A stretch of DNA of 64,000 nt from Cupriavidus sp. WKF15 (GTDB lineage: Bacteria; Pseudomonadota; Gammaproteobacteria; Burkholderiales; Burkholderiaceae), in assembly GCF_029278605.1 (NCBI RefSeq), contig NZ_CP119573.1:620001-684000 (forward strand), in the 5' to 3' direction. Shown here piece after piece: positions 34,217-42,478 of the stretch (its first letter is position 1; the number at the start of each line of letters is the position of its first letter). Under the pieces are notes generated by a model. It was not told the DNA's origin. It saw only the letters and a list, made by a program, of their open reading frames with translations, and did not search any database. The position numbers and the translations under genes were made by a program.

Positions 34217-35038
34217 TCACCCGGCCGCCGCGAGTTGCGCCGTCAGTTCGGACAGCGCCTGCGCGCATGGCGCTTCGACCTTGAGCGCGAGCATCGGATC
34301 GGCACGCGTCACGCCAAGGTTGACCACGGCCACCGGCTTGCCCATCTGGCCGGCCCAGACGCAGAAGCGATAGCCCGAATACACCGTCAGCGACGAGCCG
34401 ACCACAAGCACGGCGTCAGACTGCGACAATGCCGCGCGCGCGTCGTCCACGCGTTCGCGCGGCACGGACTCGCCGAAGAAGACCACGTCGGGCTTGAGCA
34501 GGCCGTCGCAGCGTTCGCACGACGGCACGCGAAACTGCGCGAACAGCGGCGATTCGAAGTGGGCATCGCCATCGGCGGCGGGCTCGGCCAGCACATCGCG
34601 CAACGCGCCGTTCTGCTCGGCCAGCCAGCGCTGCATGCCGGCGCGGTCATGACGCGTGCCGCACGACAGGCAGATCGCGCTGCCAATGCTGCCGTGCAGC
34701 TCGATCACGTCTTCGCTGCCGGCACGCTGGTGCAGCCCGTCCACGTTCTGCGTCACCAGCCGCGCCACATGCCCCTGCCGCGCCAGCGCCACCAGTGCAT
34801 GATGACCGGCATTGGGCTGCGCGCCCGCGGCCACGGGCCAGCCGATCATGCTGCGCGCCCAGTAGCGCTGGCGCGCGGCATGCGAGCCCAGGAAGGCCTG
34901 CAGCGTGATCGGCTGCGAACGCTGCCACTGGCCGTTCGCATCGCGATAGCCCGGGATGCCGGAGTCGGTGCTGATGCCCGCGCCGGTCAGCACGAACAGG
35001 CGCGGATGCTGCCGCACGAAATCGGCGAGCGCGCTCAA
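34217..35038 (-). CDS. NAD-dependent protein deacylase (sirtuin)
   Basis: This 273-residue Sir2-family enzyme has all core motifs: GAGISTDSGIPGYRD (NAD binding) near residues 19-33, TQNVDGLHQRAGS near 109-121, the catalytic His in ELHGS, and a zinc site formed by CLSCGTRHD and CERCDG. The FFGESVPRER and VVGSSLTVYSGYRF segments follow. Bacterial enzymes of this sort remove acetyl or longer acyl groups from lysines, for example on acetyl-CoA synthetase. It resembles the SIRT4-like class rather than classical CobB. It overlaps the upstream small gene by 4 bases (ATGA), indicating co-translation. Confidence 0.93.
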   Translation of the reverse strand: MSALADFVRQHPRLFVLTGAGISTDSGIPGYRDANGQWQRSQPITLQAFLGSHAARQRYWARSMIGWPVAAGAQPNAGHHALVALARQGHVARLVTQNVDGLHQRAGSEDVIELHGSIGSAICLSCGTRHDRAGMQRWLAEQNGALRDVLAEPAADGDAHFESPLFAQFRVPSCERCDGLLKPDVVFFGESVPRERVDDARAALSQSDAVLVVGSSLTVYSGYRFCVWAGQMGKPVAVVNLGVTRADPMLALKVEAPCAQALSELTAQLAAAG

Positions 35039-35241
35039 GTGGGCGAATCCTCTGTGGACTGGCGGGCCGCCTGGCGCGCCTCCCAGGCCTTCAGCTCGTC
35101 GCGATAGCGCTCCAGTTCCTGGTAGTAGTAATCAAAGATGCAGGGATCGCAGCCGGAGCCGCAACATTCGTCGTCGCCAGGCCGCTCGGGCGGCACGGGA
35201 CGGGGGTCGTCTTGATCAGGATGGGCGGGATGGTCGGACAC
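35035..35241 (-). CDS. Oxidoreductase-like small protein (PF09791 type)
   Basis: This 68-residue protein carries the motif PPERPGDDECCGSGCDPCIFDYYYQELERY, recognised as the oxidoreductase-like N-terminal domain found in mitochondrial and bacterial proteins. Four cysteines in CCGSGCDPC could bind a metal or an iron-sulfur cluster. The rest is a charged helix. The stop overlaps the sirtuin start by 4 bases, so the two are probably made together. Function in bacteria is unknown. Confidence 0.8.
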   Translation of the reverse strand: MSDHPAHPDQDDPRPVPPERPGDDECCGSGCDPCIFDYYYQELERYRDELKAWEARQAARQSTEDSPT

Positions 35242-35341
35242 GGAACAGCTCGAAGTCGCAAAGCCGGCTACGCCGGCATTGGCGACAGTATATGCCCGGC
35301 CCGGGCAGCCGGCCGGCGTGCCGTTGCCGGCACAACGCGGA

Positions 35342-35668
35342 TCAGTGATTCAGCAGCGTGTTCCCGACCGGGATCACCAGCCTGTCGCCGCTCAGGCACG
35401 CGATATCGTCGCCCGCCAGCCAGCGCGACACGACGTCCGTCAGTTTGCCGCCGATGCGCGCGAGCTCGGCCGAGTCAGCGACATAGACTGCGTCGATCAC
35501 ATCCTGGTCGAACTGCAACGCAGCGCCGTGGCGCTGGCGGCCGCCGGACCCTGGCGGCTCCGCCTGCCAGTTCACCTCCACCTCGCTGCCGTTGCCGCGG
35601 CTGTATTGCGCCGACATGGGAAAGAGGCGACAGGTATGCTCGCGGGCCCACTCGACTAGTGCAGTCAT
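35342..35668 (-). CDS. Conserved hypothetical protein (possibly DUF3022)
   Basis: This 108-residue soluble protein starts MTALVEWAREHTCRLFPMSA and ends GDRLVIPVGNTLLNH. The middle part, FDQDVIDAVYVADSAELARIG, looks like a short alpha-beta domain. It resembles a small Burkholderia/Ralstonia family that I recall as DUF3022, but I cannot verify this. The ATG at 35668 has GAGGGAACCGCC upstream. It lies 41 bases after the next small leftward gene. No function can be assigned. Confidence 0.6.
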   Translation of the reverse strand: MTALVEWAREHTCRLFPMSAQYSRGNGSEVEVNWQAEPPGSGGRQRHGAALQFDQDVIDAVYVADSAELARIGGKLTDVVSRWLAGDDIACLSGDRLVIPVGNTLLNH

Positions 35669-35709
35669 GGCGGTTCCCTCCTTCGGGCGCCGGCGTCCCG
35701 GCGGGCCGC

Positions 35710-35946
35710 TCAGCGGCTCAACACATGGTAGAGCCAGTCATGCGCGCGCCTGGGCACGCCCAGGCCCCGGGCATCCAGTGGCTGCCCGCGCACCCGCAAT
35801 TCGCCCTCGTGGAGGGCGTCCACCGCCGCCTGGGCATCCGGATAGCGTCCCACGACGCCGTTGCCCAACATCAGCATCCAGTCTTTTTCCCGAGGAATCA
35901 GGGTCAGTTGCCCCGCGGCGGTCTGGCAGAAGAAATAACCGTGCAT
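35710..35946 (-). CDS. Small conserved hypothetical protein
   Basis: This 78-residue protein starts MHGYFFCQTAAGQLTLIPRE and continues DWMLMLGNGVVGRYPDAQAAVDALHEGEL, then a Pro/Arg-rich tail ending LYHVLSR. The pattern of short strands followed by a helix suggests a small alpha-beta domain. The frame is open 54 codons upstream, but the sequence there is Arg/Thr-rich and unlike a protein, so I start at the ATG at 35946. No family is recognised. Confidence 0.55.
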   Translation of the reverse strand: MHGYFFCQTAAGQLTLIPREKDWMLMLGNGVVGRYPDAQAAVDALHEGELRVRGQPLDARGLGVPRRAHDWLYHVLSR

Positions 35947-36189
35947 TCGGTCCCCAGAACCTTGCCTGTCACGTAGATGGTAGCCGTTCCGTGCGCGCGG
36001 CGCCTGGCAAGTTGTGGTGCGGTGCGGCGATCTGAACGCTTCCGCGGGCCATGATGAATTGTTTCGACGGCGGGTGTCGGGCTGCAGGCTTTGCGCCAAG
36101 ATATCCACAAGCGTGGCCGGCCCGTCACCGACACCCTTGCGCGGCCGGGCGCCCCGAGCCGTACCTCCCGGCGTCCACGGACCTGTCCC

Positions 36190-38487
36190 ATGAACGTTGC
36201 GACCCGATCCCTATGGCTGGCTGCACTGCCTGCTGCCGCGCTCTGGCTGGTGCTGGGCAGCGCGCGCGCGGCCGGGGCCACGGATCAGCCGGCACCGGCG
36301 CCCGGCCCGCTGCCGGCCGTCACGCAGGCGCCGCCCCCCGCGGTGCCTGCGCCCGGCCTGGGCCGTCCGCGCATCTGCCTGGTGCTGTCCGGCGGCGGCG
36401 CGCGGGGCGCGGCGCATATCGGCGTGCTCAAGGTGCTGGAAGAGATGCGCGTGCCGGTGGACTGCATCGCAGGCACCAGCATGGGCTCGCTCGTCGGCGG
36501 CGCCTACGCCAGCGGCATGGCGCCGGCCGATATGGAAACGCTCGTAGCCGGGCTGTCGACCGCGAAGATCTTCAAGGAGCGCCCGCCGCGCCAGGACCTG
36601 ACGGTGCGCCGCAAGCTCGACGACTACACCAACCTGTTCACGCCCGAGATCGGCATCAAGGACGGGGAGATCCAGCTGCCCAAGGGTGCGGTCTCGGGCG
36701 TGCAGCTGGAGACGGTGCTGCGGCAACTGGCCAAGGTGCCGGGCTACCGAGAGTTCGACCAGTTGCCGATTCCCTACCGGGCCGTGGCCACCGACCTGGT
36801 CGCGGGCACCCCGGTCGTCTTCAGCAAGGGGGAACTCGCGCAGGTAATGCGCGCCAGCATGTCGGTGCCTGGCGCCGTAGCGCCGGCCGAATACGAAGGA
36901 CACCTGCTCGTCGACGGCGGCCTGACGGACAACCTCCCGGTCGACGTGGCGCGCAAGATGGGCGCCGATATCGTGATTGCCGTCAACCTGGGCACGCCGC
37001 TGATGCGGCGCGACGAGCTGAACTCGATCCTCGGCGTCACGGGGCAGATGCTCAACATTCTGACCGAGCAGAATGTGCGCAGCTCGCTGGCCTTGCTCAA
37101 GCCCACCGACGTGCTGATCCTGCCGGAGCTGGGAGACTTCTCCGCCAGCGATTTCGACCACCTGACCGACACCATCCCGATCGGCGAGGCCGCCGCGCGC
37201 AAGGTCGCCGACCGCCTTGCGCCGCTGGCGCTGCCGCCGGAGCAATACGCGGCGCTGCGCACGCGCCAGCAAACCCTGGCGCCACCGGACCTGCGCCCCG
37301 TCGACGAAATCCGCTTTGCGCCGCTGGAACGGGTCAATCCCGCCTATGCCGCATCGGTGATGGAGACCAAGCCTGGCCAGCCGATCGACCAGGCGCAGCT
37401 CGACCTCGACATGCGGCACCTGTTCGGCACCGGCGACTTCGAACATGTGAACTACGGCTTCCTGGAGGAGCCAGGCCGGCGCATCATGGCCGTCGATGCC
37501 GTGGAGAAGACCTACGGCCCGAACTACCTGCGCTTCGGGCTGGGACTGAATACGGACTTCCGCGGCGACGCGTACTTCAACCTGGTCGCCAGCCACCGGC
37601 GCACGTGGATCAACTCGCTTGGCGCCGAATGGCGCAATGACCTGCAGGTGGGCCAGACCTCCGCGCTGCACAGCGAGTTCTACCAGCCGCTGAATACTCG
37701 CCAGTACTTCTTCGTGGCGCCGCGCATCGACATCGAGCGCCGGCCCGTCAACATCTACCAGGGCAGCACGCGGATTGCCCAGTACGACGTGCGCAGCTAT
37801 AGCGCATCGCTGGACTTCGGCAGCCAGTTCACCAAATACGGGGAAGCCCGCATCGGCGTGCAGGCCGGTACCGTGGACGCCTCGCTCAGCACAGGCCCCG
37901 CGCAGCTATCACCGGGGAACGGCCATATCCGAACGGGGGCCATTACCGGGCGCATCTTCCTGGACCAGCTCGACAGTACGTCCTTCCCGCGCAGCGGCTA
38001 CGCGGGCTGGCTGAAGATCTACGCCTCGCAGCCAGGACTGGGGGCCAACGACGCCTATGTCAAGGGCACCATCGACGGCACCTATGCGTTCTCGTTCGGC
38101 AACAGCACCTTCAACCTGGGTTTCAAGGCCGGCAGCAAGATCGGCGACAACCCGCTGCCGCGCTATGACCTGTTCCAGTGGGGCGGTTTCCTGCAGCAGT
38201 CCGGCTACACCACGGGCCAGTTGCTGGGCGGCAACCTGCAGTTCGCGCGCATCGTCTACTACAACAAGCTGGTGCGGCAGAGCCTGCTGGAGGGTGTCTA
38301 TGCCGGCATGTCGCTGGAAGCCGGCCGCGTCGGCGATCCGCTGGTGCCGGGGAGTCCCACCGGCCTGCTCAAGTCGGCCTCGGTCTTTCTTGCGCTCGAT
38401 AGCCCGGTCGGTCCGCTTTACCTCGCGTATGGGCGCGCTGCGGCCGGCGTCTACAGTTTCTATCTGTTCCTTGGCAAGCCTTACTGA
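36190..38487 (+). CDS. Patatin-like phospholipase fused to an outer-membrane barrel (PlpD-like, type Vd)
   Basis: This 765-residue protein has a signal peptide (SLWLAALPAAALWLVLGSARA), a Pro-rich linker, a patatin domain (about 60-290), a POTRA-like segment (about 360-450) and a C-terminal beta-barrel of the BamA/Omp85 type. Patatin motifs are complete: the oxyanion hole GGGARG, the nucleophile Ser in GTSMG and the catalytic Asp in VDGGLTDN. The barrel ends in ...SFYLFLGKPY, with the terminal aromatic pattern of outer-membrane proteins. Relatives such as PlpD are secreted through their own barrel and act as phospholipase A1. The start at 36190 begins the signal peptide. It is followed by the sRNA locus. 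Confidence 0.92.
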   Translation: MNVATRSLWLAALPAAALWLVLGSARAAGATDQPAPAPGPLPAVTQAPPPAVPAPGLGRPRICLVLSGGGARGAAHIGVLKVLEEMRVPVDCIAGTSMGSLVGGAYASGMAPADMETLVAGLSTAKIFKERPPRQDLTVRRKLDDYTNLFTPEIGIKDGEIQLPKGAVSGVQLETVLRQLAKVPGYREFDQLPIPYRAVATDLVAGTPVVFSKGELAQVMRASMSVPGAVAPAEYEGHLLVDGGLTDNLPVDVARKMGADIVIAVNLGTPLMRRDELNSILGVTGQMLNILTEQNVRSSLALLKPTDVLILPELGDFSASDFDHLTDTIPIGEAAARKVADRLAPLALPPEQYAALRTRQQTLAPPDLRPVDEIRFAPLERVNPAYAASVMETKPGQPIDQAQLDLDMRHLFGTGDFEHVNYGFLEEPGRRIMAVDAVEKTYGPNYLRFGLGLNTDFRGDAYFNLVASHRRTWINSLGAEWRNDLQVGQTSALHSEFYQPLNTRQYFFVAPRIDIERRPVNIYQGSTRIAQYDVRSYSASLDFGSQFTKYGEARIGVQAGTVDASLSTGPAQLSPGNGHIRTGAITGRIFLDQLDSTSFPRSGYAGWLKIYASQPGLGANDAYVKGTIDGTYAFSFGNSTFNLGFKAGSKIGDNPLPRYDLFQWGGFLQQSGYTTGQLLGGNLQFARIVYYNKLVRQSLLEGVYAGMSLEAGRVGDPLVPGSPTGLLKSASVFLALDSPVGPLYLAYGRAAAGVYSFYLFLGKPY

Positions 38488-38571
38488 GTAAACGGCAATG
38501 CACATTTTCATTGCTGGTTGTCGCTCAGCAAGACCCTACCAAGGTTGTATGTAATGTCTTAATACATAAGC

Positions 38572-38577
38572 TATAAT
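38572..38577 (+). promoter_or_regulatory. TATAAT box of the sRNA candidate
   Basis: A perfect sigma-70 minus-10 box in a locally AT-rich stretch (38545-38580) that stands out from the GC-rich surroundings. A clear minus-35 hexamer at 17 bases is lacking (ATGTAA at 38549-38554). A TGTAT...ATACA inverted repeat (38546-38550 and 38562-38566) overlaps it and may be an operator. Confidence 0.65.
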
Positions 38578-38583
38578 GTCCTT

Positions 38584-38650
38584 GTCGTTGAGACCCCCAT
38601 CTTGATGACGACCCCCTTCCCTATCGCCGCCGCAAGCGGCGATTTTTTTG
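38584..38650 (+). ncRNA. Candidate small RNA with CCCCC loop and terminator
   Basis: Transcription from the TATAAT box should begin near 38584. The 5' part folds as GTCGT/ACGAC plus GAGA/TCTT, displaying the loop CCCCCA (38594-38599). A second CCCCC (38612-38616) is single-stranded. It ends in the hairpin ATCGCCGC/GCGGCGAT (38623-38630 with 38636-38643) and a run of seven T (38643-38649), a good rho-independent terminator. The C-runs are complementary to purine-rich Shine-Dalgarno sequences, as in several bacterial sRNAs. No ORF fits this interval. Expression and targets are unknown. Confidence 0.65.
38623..38649 (+). terminator. Rho-independent terminator of the sRNA candidate
   Basis: An 8-bp stem ATCGCCGC/GCGGCGAT with a 5-base loop CGCAA is followed directly by seven T residues. 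It lies 136 bases past the patatin gene, so it could also serve that transcript. Confidence 0.85.
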
Positions 38651-38728
38651 ATTTGCGGGTGAATGGGTTAATGATGGGGTTGGCGTGCTTGGCAGGCGCC
38701 ACCACAAAGCCCCCACCGGCCCCCCCGC

Positions 38729-39790
38729 TCAACTCACTCGCCGCGCCTGCTCCCAGGCCAAATCGGCCACGCGCGCAAAGCGCTCGCCCATGGCATGCGC
38801 CTCGGCACTGGAGGCGGTCCCGCGTGCGGCACGGCCCTTGACGCCATGCAGGATCGCCGCGAAGCGGAACATATTGAAGGCAATGTAGAAGTCCAGATTG
38901 CCAATACCGTCGCGACCGGTTCGACGGCAATAGGCCTCCACGTACCCCGCCTCGTCAGGCAAGCCGGCCGCCGCCAGATCGCGCCCCGCGATGCCGCCCA
39001 GGATATCGGGCGGCATGCGGAACATCATGGCGTGGTACGCGAAGTCGGCAAGCGGATCGCCCAGGGTCGACAGTTCCCAGTCCAGCACGGCCAGCACGCG
39101 CGGCTCGGCGGGATGGAAAATCAGGTTATCGGCCCGGAAGTCGCCGTGCGTGATGGCAACGTCGTCGGTGGCGGGCAGGTGCCGTGGCAGCCAGTCAACC
39201 AGCCGGTCCATTGCCGGATGCCGCCCGGCCAGCTCGTCGCTCAGGTACTGTTGCGACCAGCGCGCCACCTGGCGGGCGACATAGCCGCCGGCCTTGCCGT
39301 AGTCACCAAGCCCGACGGCGTCGGGATCGATCGCATGCAGCCCGGCCAGCGTCGCGTTCATCGCATCCATGTAGGCAGCGCGCTCGCCGGACGGCACGTC
39401 GGCGAAGCCGGCATCCCAGAAGATCCGGCCTTCGACCAGGTCCATCACGAAGAACCAGCTGCCGATCACCGCATCGTCGGTACAGAGTCCGTGGATGCGC
39501 GGTACCGGAAAGCCCGCCTGCCCCAGCGCCGCCATCACGCGTGCTTCGCGCTCCACCGCATGGGCACCCTTGAGCAGCTGGCCGGGCGGCTTTCGCCGCA
39601 GCACATAGCTGCGCCCCGGCGTGCGCAGGCGGTAAGTGGGGTTCGATTGCCCGCCCTTGAACTGGTCGATCGTCAGCGGCCCGGCATAGCCGTCGACGTG
39701 CTGCGCCATCCAGCGCTCCAGGGCCGCCTGGTCGAAGCGGTGCTGCGCGCGCACCGGCACCGTGCCGGCGAAATCATGGACTTCAGACAT
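38729..39790 (-). CDS. Phosphotransferase family protein (ACAD10/11 kinase-domain-like)
   Basis: This 353-residue protein is related to aminoglycoside phosphotransferases. It carries the ATP-site segment GQSNPTYRLRTPGRSYVLRRKP near 48-68, the catalytic loop HGDFRADNLIFH near 220 and the metal-binding DWELSTLGDPLADFAY near 240. This subgroup is the same as the N-terminal kinase domain of ACAD10/11 and usually occurs next to acyl-CoA dehydrogenases; in those proteins it phosphorylates 4-hydroxyacyl-CoA. It lies 8 bases after the SDR gene, so the two form a unit. A 4-hydroxy-acid degradation role is likely but not proved. No acyl-CoA dehydrogenase is in the window. Confidence 0.9.
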   Translation of the reverse strand: MSEVHDFAGTVPVRAQHRFDQAALERWMAQHVDGYAGPLTIDQFKGGQSNPTYRLRTPGRSYVLRRKPPGQLLKGAHAVEREARVMAALGQAGFPVPRIHGLCTDDAVIGSWFFVMDLVEGRIFWDAGFADVPSGERAAYMDAMNATLAGLHAIDPDAVGLGDYGKAGGYVARQVARWSQQYLSDELAGRHPAMDRLVDWLPRHLPATDDVAITHGDFRADNLIFHPAEPRVLAVLDWELSTLGDPLADFAYHAMMFRMPPDILGGIAGRDLAAAGLPDEAGYVEAYCRRTGRDGIGNLDFYIAFNMFRFAAILHGVKGRAARGTASSAEAHAMGERFARVADLAWEQARRVS

Positions 39791-39798
39791 GGCTTGCC

Positions 39799-40590
39799 TC
39801 AAAGCGAATTGATGGAATGGCCGCCGTCTACCGGCAGCACCGTGCCGGTCATGAAATCGGACGCGTCGGAGGCCAGCAACAGCAGCGCGCCGTCGAGCTG
39901 GCGCGGCTGTCCGAGCCGGCGCTGCGGGATACGCCGGATCAGCGCCTGTCCGCTTTCGGTCTCGAAGAAGCTGCGGTTGATATCGGTCTCGAAATAGCCC
40001 GGCGCAAGCGCATTGACACGGATGCCATGGCGCGCCCACTCCAGCGCCAGCGAGCGCGTGAGATGGATCAGCCCCGCCTTGGCCGCGGTGTACGCCGGCA
40101 CCTGCTGCGCCACGCGCAGGCCAAGGATCGAGGCAATATTGATGATGCTGCCGCCCGTCCCGGCATCGCGCATCATGCGCGCGGCGCGCTGCGCGACGCG
40201 CCAGGCGCCGTTCAGGTTGGTGTCGATCACGCTTTGCCACTGCGCCTCGTCCACCTCCATGGCCGCGCCCGTGGTGGCGATGCCGGCGCTGTTGACGACG
40301 ATCTGTACCGGCCCGAGTTCGCGCCGCGCACCCTCGAATGCCGCATCGACCCAGGTGGGGTCCCTGACATCGAGCGCGACCACGCACCCCTGTCCGCCCT
40401 GCTTGCGCAGTTCGGCCAGCAAGGCCTCGCCCTCGCCCACGCGCCGCCCGGCCAATGCCACCTTGCAGCCGGCGCGCGACAGCGTCTTCGCGAAATGCAG
40501 GCCAAGCCCGCTGAAGGCGCCGGTGACCAGCGCCACCTTGCCCTCCAGATCGGCAAACGGGCCCAGGCCGCGTCCATCGTGCTGCGTCAT
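39799..40590 (-). CDS. Short-chain dehydrogenase/reductase
   Basis: This 263-residue classical SDR has the Rossmann motif TGAFSGLG near residue 24-31, NSAGIA near 100, the catalytic serine region NIASILG near 150, and the catalytic Tyr and Lys in YTAAKAG. The end of the protein (TGTVLPVDGGHSINSL) is typical of 3-oxoacyl or secondary-alcohol dehydrogenases. AGGAG before ACATGGCAATG makes the second ATG, at 40590, the likely start, with 8-base spacing. It is coupled to the phosphotransferase gene downstream and lies 43 bases after pntB. It probably acts on a hydroxyacyl intermediate. Confidence 0.9.
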   Translation of the reverse strand: MTQHDGRGLGPFADLEGKVALVTGAFSGLGLHFAKTLSRAGCKVALAGRRVGEGEALLAELRKQGGQGCVVALDVRDPTWVDAAFEGARRELGPVQIVVNSAGIATTGAAMEVDEAQWQSVIDTNLNGAWRVAQRAARMMRDAGTGGSIINIASILGLRVAQQVPAYTAAKAGLIHLTRSLALEWARHGIRVNALAPGYFETDINRSFFETESGQALIRRIPQRRLGQPRQLDGALLLLASDASDFMTGTVLPVDGGHSINSL

Positions 40591-40633
40591 TGCCATGTCT
40601 CCTGTGTTCTCTGTTGTCTGCGTGAAAGCCTGC

Positions 40634-42103
40634 TTACGCAGCCTTGACCATGTCCTCGACCACCTTCTTGGCATCGCCGAACACCATCATGGTCTTGTCC
40701 ATGTAGAACAGTTCGTTGTCCAGCCCGGCATAGCCGGACGCCATCGAGCGCTTGTTGACGATGACGGTCTTGGCCTTGAAGGCCTCCAGGATCGGCATGC
40801 CGGCGATCGGCGACTTCGGGTCGGTCTTCGCCGCAGGGTTCACGACGTCGTTGGCGCCGAGCACCAGCACCACGTCGGCCTGGCCGAATTCGCTGTTGAT
40901 GTCTTCCATTTCGAAGACCTGGTCGTACGGCACCTCGGCCTCGGCCAGCAGCACGTTCATGTGGCCCGGCATGCGGCCGGCCACCGGGTGGATCGCGTAC
41001 TTCACCGTCACGCCCTTTTCGGTCAGCTTCTCCGTGAGTTCCTTCAGGGCATGCTGCGCGCGCGCCACGGCCAGGCCGTAGCCCGGCACGATGATCACGG
41101 TCTCGGCATTGCCCATCAGGAATGATGCATCATCGGCCGAGCCCGACTTCACATTGCGCTGCACCTGCGAGCCGCCGGCACCGGCTGCTGCGGCATCGCT
41201 GCCGAAGCCGCCCAGGATCACGTTGAAGAACGAGCGGTTCATCGCCTTGCACATGATGTACGAGAGGATGGCACCGGACGAACCCACCAGCGAGCCGGCG
41301 ATGATCAGCATCGGGTTGTTCAGCGAGAAGCCGATGCCGGCGGCCGCCCACCCCGAGTACGAGTTCAGCATCGACACCACCACCGGCATGTCGGCTCCGC
41401 CGATCGGGATGATGATCAGCACGCCAAGCACGAAGGCAATGGCGAGCATCGCCAGGAACGGCAGCCACTCCTGCGTCATGAAGAACGCGATGCCGAAGCC
41501 GACCATCGCGACCGCCAGCGCCAGGTTCAGCATGTGCTGGCCGGCGAACACCACCGGCGCACCCTGGAACAGGCGGAACTTGTAGCGCCCGGCCAGCTTG
41601 CCGAACGCGATCACCGAACCGGAGAACGTGATGGCGCCGACAAAGCAGCCGATGAACAGCTCGACGCGGTTGCCCGTCGGGATCTCGTGCGAGCCCGCCG
41701 GCGCGATGCCGAAGGCCGCAGGCTCCGCCACCGCCGCCACGGCAATGCACACCGCGGCCAGGCCGATCAGCGAGTGCATGGCGGCGACCAGTTCGGGCAT
41801 CTTGGTCATCTCGACCTTCTTGGCCACGTAGGCGCCGATACCACCGCCCACCACCAGCCCGGCAAGAATCAGCGACAGGCCGAAGCCCGTCTCCGTGCCC
41901 GCCGCGCCAGACGCCAGGAACTCGCTCTTGAGCTTGGCGATCAGCGCCACCGTGGTGAGCGCCGCCACCGCCATGCCGATCATGCCGAAGGCATTGCCCT
42001 TGCGGGCAGAAGCCGGATGCGAAAGGCCCTTCAGTGCCTGGATGAAGCAGACCGACGCCCCCAGGTAGAACAGCGTCACCGTATTCATGGACAGGGCATT
42101 CAT
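40634..42103 (-). CDS. pntB: NAD(P) transhydrogenase subunit beta
   Basis: This 489-residue subunit has an N-terminal membrane domain II with about nine hydrophobic segments (TLFYLGASVCFIQALKGLS to AFVLGVLIIIPIGG) and a C-terminal soluble NADP(H)-binding domain III, with VPGYGLAVARAQHALKEL near residue 330 and HPVAGRMPGHMNVLLAEA. The enzyme couples proton entry to NADPH formation from NADH. Its start overlaps pntAB by 4 bases (ATGA). Together with the two alpha parts it forms the three-gene transhydrogenase operon. Confidence 0.96.
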   Translation of the reverse strand: MNALSMNTVTLFYLGASVCFIQALKGLSHPASARKGNAFGMIGMAVAALTTVALIAKLKSEFLASGAAGTETGFGLSLILAGLVVGGGIGAYVAKKVEMTKMPELVAAMHSLIGLAAVCIAVAAVAEPAAFGIAPAGSHEIPTGNRVELFIGCFVGAITFSGSVIAFGKLAGRYKFRLFQGAPVVFAGQHMLNLALAVAMVGFGIAFFMTQEWLPFLAMLAIAFVLGVLIIIPIGGADMPVVVSMLNSYSGWAAAGIGFSLNNPMLIIAGSLVGSSGAILSYIMCKAMNRSFFNVILGGFGSDAAAAGAGGSQVQRNVKSGSADDASFLMGNAETVIIVPGYGLAVARAQHALKELTEKLTEKGVTVKYAIHPVAGRMPGHMNVLLAEAEVPYDQVFEMEDINSEFGQADVVLVLGANDVVNPAAKTDPKSPIAGMPILEAFKAKTVIVNKRSMASGYAGLDNELFYMDKTMMVFGDAKKVVEDMVKAA

Positions 42104-42468
42104 CGCTGCATCTCCACCAGTTCGCCGCCGGCATGGGCCGGCGCCTTTGCTTCGGCCTTCCCTTCGGCCTTCACCTTGGGCGCCTTCTTGCGGAACATTT
42201 CCAGCATGCGCTGCGTGACGAGGAAACCGCCGAACACATTGACGGCGGCCAGCGCCACGGCCAGCGTGCCCATCGCGCGGCCCACGCCGCCTTCAGTCAG
42301 GCCGGCGGCCAGCATGGCGCCGACGATGATGATGGCCGAGATTGCATTGGTCACCGCCATCAGCGGCGTATGCAAGGCGGGCGTGACTGTCCAGACCACG
42401 TGGTAGCCCACGTAGATCGCCAGCACGAAGATGATCAGGTTGATCACCGTGTGGTTCACCATTTCCAT
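42100..42468 (-). CDS. pntAB: NAD(P) transhydrogenase subunit alpha, part 2
   Basis: This 122-residue membrane subunit corresponds to the C-terminal membrane part of E. coli PntA. Three hydrophobic helices are seen (INLIIFVLAIYVGYHVVW, PLMAVTNAISAIIIVGAMLA and GTLAVALAAVNVFGGFLVTQ), with the family motif TPALHTPLMAVTNAIS. Lys/Ala-rich residues follow. It may start at the ATG at 42468 or the one two codons later. It lies 10 bases after pntAA and overlaps pntB by 4 bases. Confidence 0.94.
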   Translation of the reverse strand: MEMVNHTVINLIIFVLAIYVGYHVVWTVTPALHTPLMAVTNAISAIIIVGAMLAAGLTEGGVGRAMGTLAVALAAVNVFGGFLVTQRMLEMFRKKAPKVKAEGKAEAKAPAHAGGELVEMQR

Positions 42469-42478
42469 CGGTCTCTCC

